Source of the DNA: Pseudomonadota bacterium
Lineage (GTDB): Bacteria > Pseudomonadota > Alphaproteobacteria > Rhizobiales > Rhizobiaceae
Length of the DNA: 8,544 nucleotides
NCBI GenBank assembly: GCA_023419995.1
Contig: JAEZXF010000038.1
Coordinates: 1-8,544, forward strand
Direction of reading: 5' to 3'
The notes under the pieces were generated by a model, which was given only the letters and a program-made list of their open reading frames with translations, had not been told where the DNA came from and did no database searches. Shown in pieces: positions 7,140 through 8,544 of the stretch. Position 1 is the stretch's first letter. The number at the start of each line of letters is the position of its first letter. The position numbers and the translations under genes were made by a program.

Positions 7140-7829
7140 TCACATCGCATCCGACCATTCCGAAAGCGCGCTCACCACGGCCGGGAAGTCCTTCCAGCGG
7201 CTGATGACCGTCTCGGCGCCCGCTTCCGTCAGCAGGTCGGCGTGCCCCGGATGGGTGTGCGACGCGCCGGTGAAACCGATGACGCGCATCCCCGCCGCCT
7301 TCGCCCCGCTGACGCCGTGGACGGAATCCTCGATCACGAAGGTCTTCCGCGGGTCGGCGGCCATGGCCGCCGCCGCGTGGAGGAAGACGTCCGGCGCGGG
7401 CTTCGGCCGGCCGAAGGGAATGTCGGCGGACGAGAACACCGCGCCCTGGAAGAATGGCAGGAGCCCCGTGCGCCTCAGCGTGGCTTCCAGGCGCGCCGTG
7501 CCCGAGTTGGAGCAGATGCAGCGCTTGCCCTTCACCCATGCCACCGCCTCGAGTGCGCCGTCGATCGGGCGCACCTCGCGGGCGAGCCGCTGGTCGACCA
7601 GCCGCTCTGCCTCGTCGATCAGGGTCGCCTGGAACAGCCGCTGCGCCTCCTCCTCGATGCGCAGCAGGATGTCCTTGAAGGTGAGGCCCGAATAGGCCTG
7701 CGCCAACTCCTCCGGCGTGATCTCGTAGCCGGCGGCGGTGAGCAGCTCGGCTTCCACCCGCGCGGCGATGATCTCTGAATCGGCGAGCACGCCGTCGCAG
7801 TCGAAGATGACGAGGTCGGGTTGCGGCAT
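7140..7829 (-). CDS. HAD-superfamily hydrolase, phosphoglycolate phosphatase/beta-phosphoglucomutase-like
   Basis: A 229-residue cytoplasmic hydrolase of the haloacid dehalogenase superfamily, subclass IA, probably a phosphatase on a small phosphorylated metabolite. Motif I is F9-D10-C-D12-G-V-L-A-D-S-E19, with D10 the nucleophile and D12 the acid/base. A helical cap fills about residues 20-90. Motif II is C106-S107-N-S109, motif III is K143 in GRPKPAPD, and motif IV is E167-D168 in FVIEDSVHGVSGAKAAGM. All catalytic residues are present. The sequence resembles the YieH/YcjU-type group, but the substrate cannot be told. The ATG at 7829 puts motif I at its usual distance from the start; an ATG at 7904 would add 25 unrelated residues. 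GGAGAG lies about 9 bases upstream of the ATG. The gene faces away from ccrM. Confidence 0.92.
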   Translation of the reverse strand: MPQPDLVIFDCDGVLADSEIIAARVEAELLTAAGYEITPEELAQAYSGLTFKDILLRIEEEAQRLFQATLIDEAERLVDQRLAREVRPIDGALEAVAWVKGKRCICSNSGTARLEATLRRTGLLPFFQGAVFSSADIPFGRPKPAPDVFLHAAAAMAADPRKTFVIEDSVHGVSGAKAAGMRVIGFTGASHTHPGHADLLTEAGAETVISRWKDFPAVVSALSEWSDAM

Positions 7830-7962
7830 GGGGGAGGTCTCTCCGTCGGGGAACGGCCATCGGGCGAAGGCGCGCGGGATACACCATGCGGGACCAAACG
7901 GCAAATCGCGCCCCAGGAGGCCGGCGGCCGGCGGGGTGCCCGCTCTGCGGGTACTGGCATCG

Positions 7963-8017
7963 CCCCCCCATCCGGCCGTGGGGATCCTTTCTTCCCGTGA
8001 AGGGGACGAAGGGAAGG
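7963..8017. repeat. Decayed copy B of the intergenic palindromic repeat
   Basis: The order catccggc (7969-7976), cctttcttcccgtgaa (7986-8001), ggggacgaagg matches copy A at the left end read on the other strand. Several substitutions and a small shift spoil the palindrome; cttccc (7991-7996) and gggaag (8011-8016) still pair. It lies in the 381-base gene-free gap between the HAD gene and ccrM. Confidence 0.5.
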
Positions 8018-8038
8018 AGACGAAGTTGCGGCGGCGCC

Positions 8039-8064
8039 TCCTCTCCCGCCTTGAGGGGGGAGGA
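8039..8064. repeat. GC-rich hairpin upstream of ccrM
   Basis: tcctctccc (8039-8047) pairs with ggggggagga (8056-8064 used) in a 9 bp stem with one G-T wobble and an 8-base loop. There is no T-run on either side. It follows directly after repeat copy B and may be part of the same compound intergenic element, or may insulate the ccrM promoter from read-through. Confidence 0.45.
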
Positions 8065-8121
8065 TCCGCAGGCAGGCCAGGAGCTGGCGCCGGCTTTCAT
8101 CGATTGGATCGTCAAATGCCG

Positions 8122-8126
8122 GAATC
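8122..8126. promoter_or_regulatory. GANTC (CcrM target) site upstream of ccrM
   Basis: GAATC here is a methylation target of the enzyme encoded just downstream, 85 bases before its ATG. In Caulobacter, GANTC sites near the ccrM promoter make its expression sensitive to methylation state. Other GANTC sites are scattered through the window, so a chance occurrence cannot be excluded. Confidence 0.35.
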
Positions 8127-8163
8127 GGCCGGCGCGGCTTCATTAAAAATTTACGCAGAAAGG

Positions 8164-8544
<381 letters not shown>

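Noticed and set aside
6356..7150. A 264-codon minus-strand frame opposite the lipoprotein gene.
   Set aside because: It has shadow composition, overlaps the thrC start region and the whole lipoprotein gene, and has no recognisable domain.

Overview
The window looks like an ordinary chromosomal core segment of an alphaproteobacterium of the order Rhizobiales, Mesorhizobium-like. The grounds are high GC content, a ccrM-type DNA methyltransferase whose N-terminal region (DPPYNLQL) reads like rhizobial CcrM, a lipoprotein that resembles a family I recall from this order, and intergenic palindromes of a kind I recall from rhizobial genomes. The genus is inferred from remembered similarity, not from a search. 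I see no phage genes, insertion sequences, CRISPR arrays, tRNA or rRNA genes, toxin-antitoxin pairs or defence islands.

Layout. Positions 1-123 are non-coding. They hold a palindromic repeat (about 9-58) and a terminator-like hairpin (about 61-91) that would end transcription coming leftward from the next four genes. Positions 124-6368 carry four tightly packed minus-strand genes, transcribed right to left: thrC (threonine synthase), an M16 zinc peptidase of the processing-peptidase type, a RimJ-like GNAT acetyltransferase, and a large membrane-bound PAS-GGDEF-EAL protein. Gaps are only about 6, 13 and 16 bases, so they probably form one operon. Positions 6369-6487 are a divergent promoter region. 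Positions 6488-7072 (plus) encode a lipoprotein of unknown function. It converges on a HAD-family hydrolase (7140-7829, minus). Positions 7830-8210 have no gene: they hold a decayed second copy of the left-end repeat, a GC-rich hairpin, and an AT-rich promoter region with CtrA-like boxes in front of ccrM. ccrM starts at 8211 and runs off the right end.

How the genes relate. ThrC makes threonine. The M16 peptidase and the acetyltransferase are probably protein-processing or protein-modifying enzymes. The last gene of the operon should control c-di-GMP. Its EAL half keeps the phosphodiesterase residues, but its GGDEF motif is SGDQF, so it is probably a phosphodiesterase with a regulatory GGDEF domain. 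CcrM methylates GANTC sites and belongs to the alphaproteobacterial cell-cycle circuit, and its upstream region carries near-matches to the CtrA binding site. I found no convincing undescribed system. The items most worth checking are the degenerate GGDEF domain, the CtrA-like boxes at ccrM, and the uncharacterised lipoprotein.
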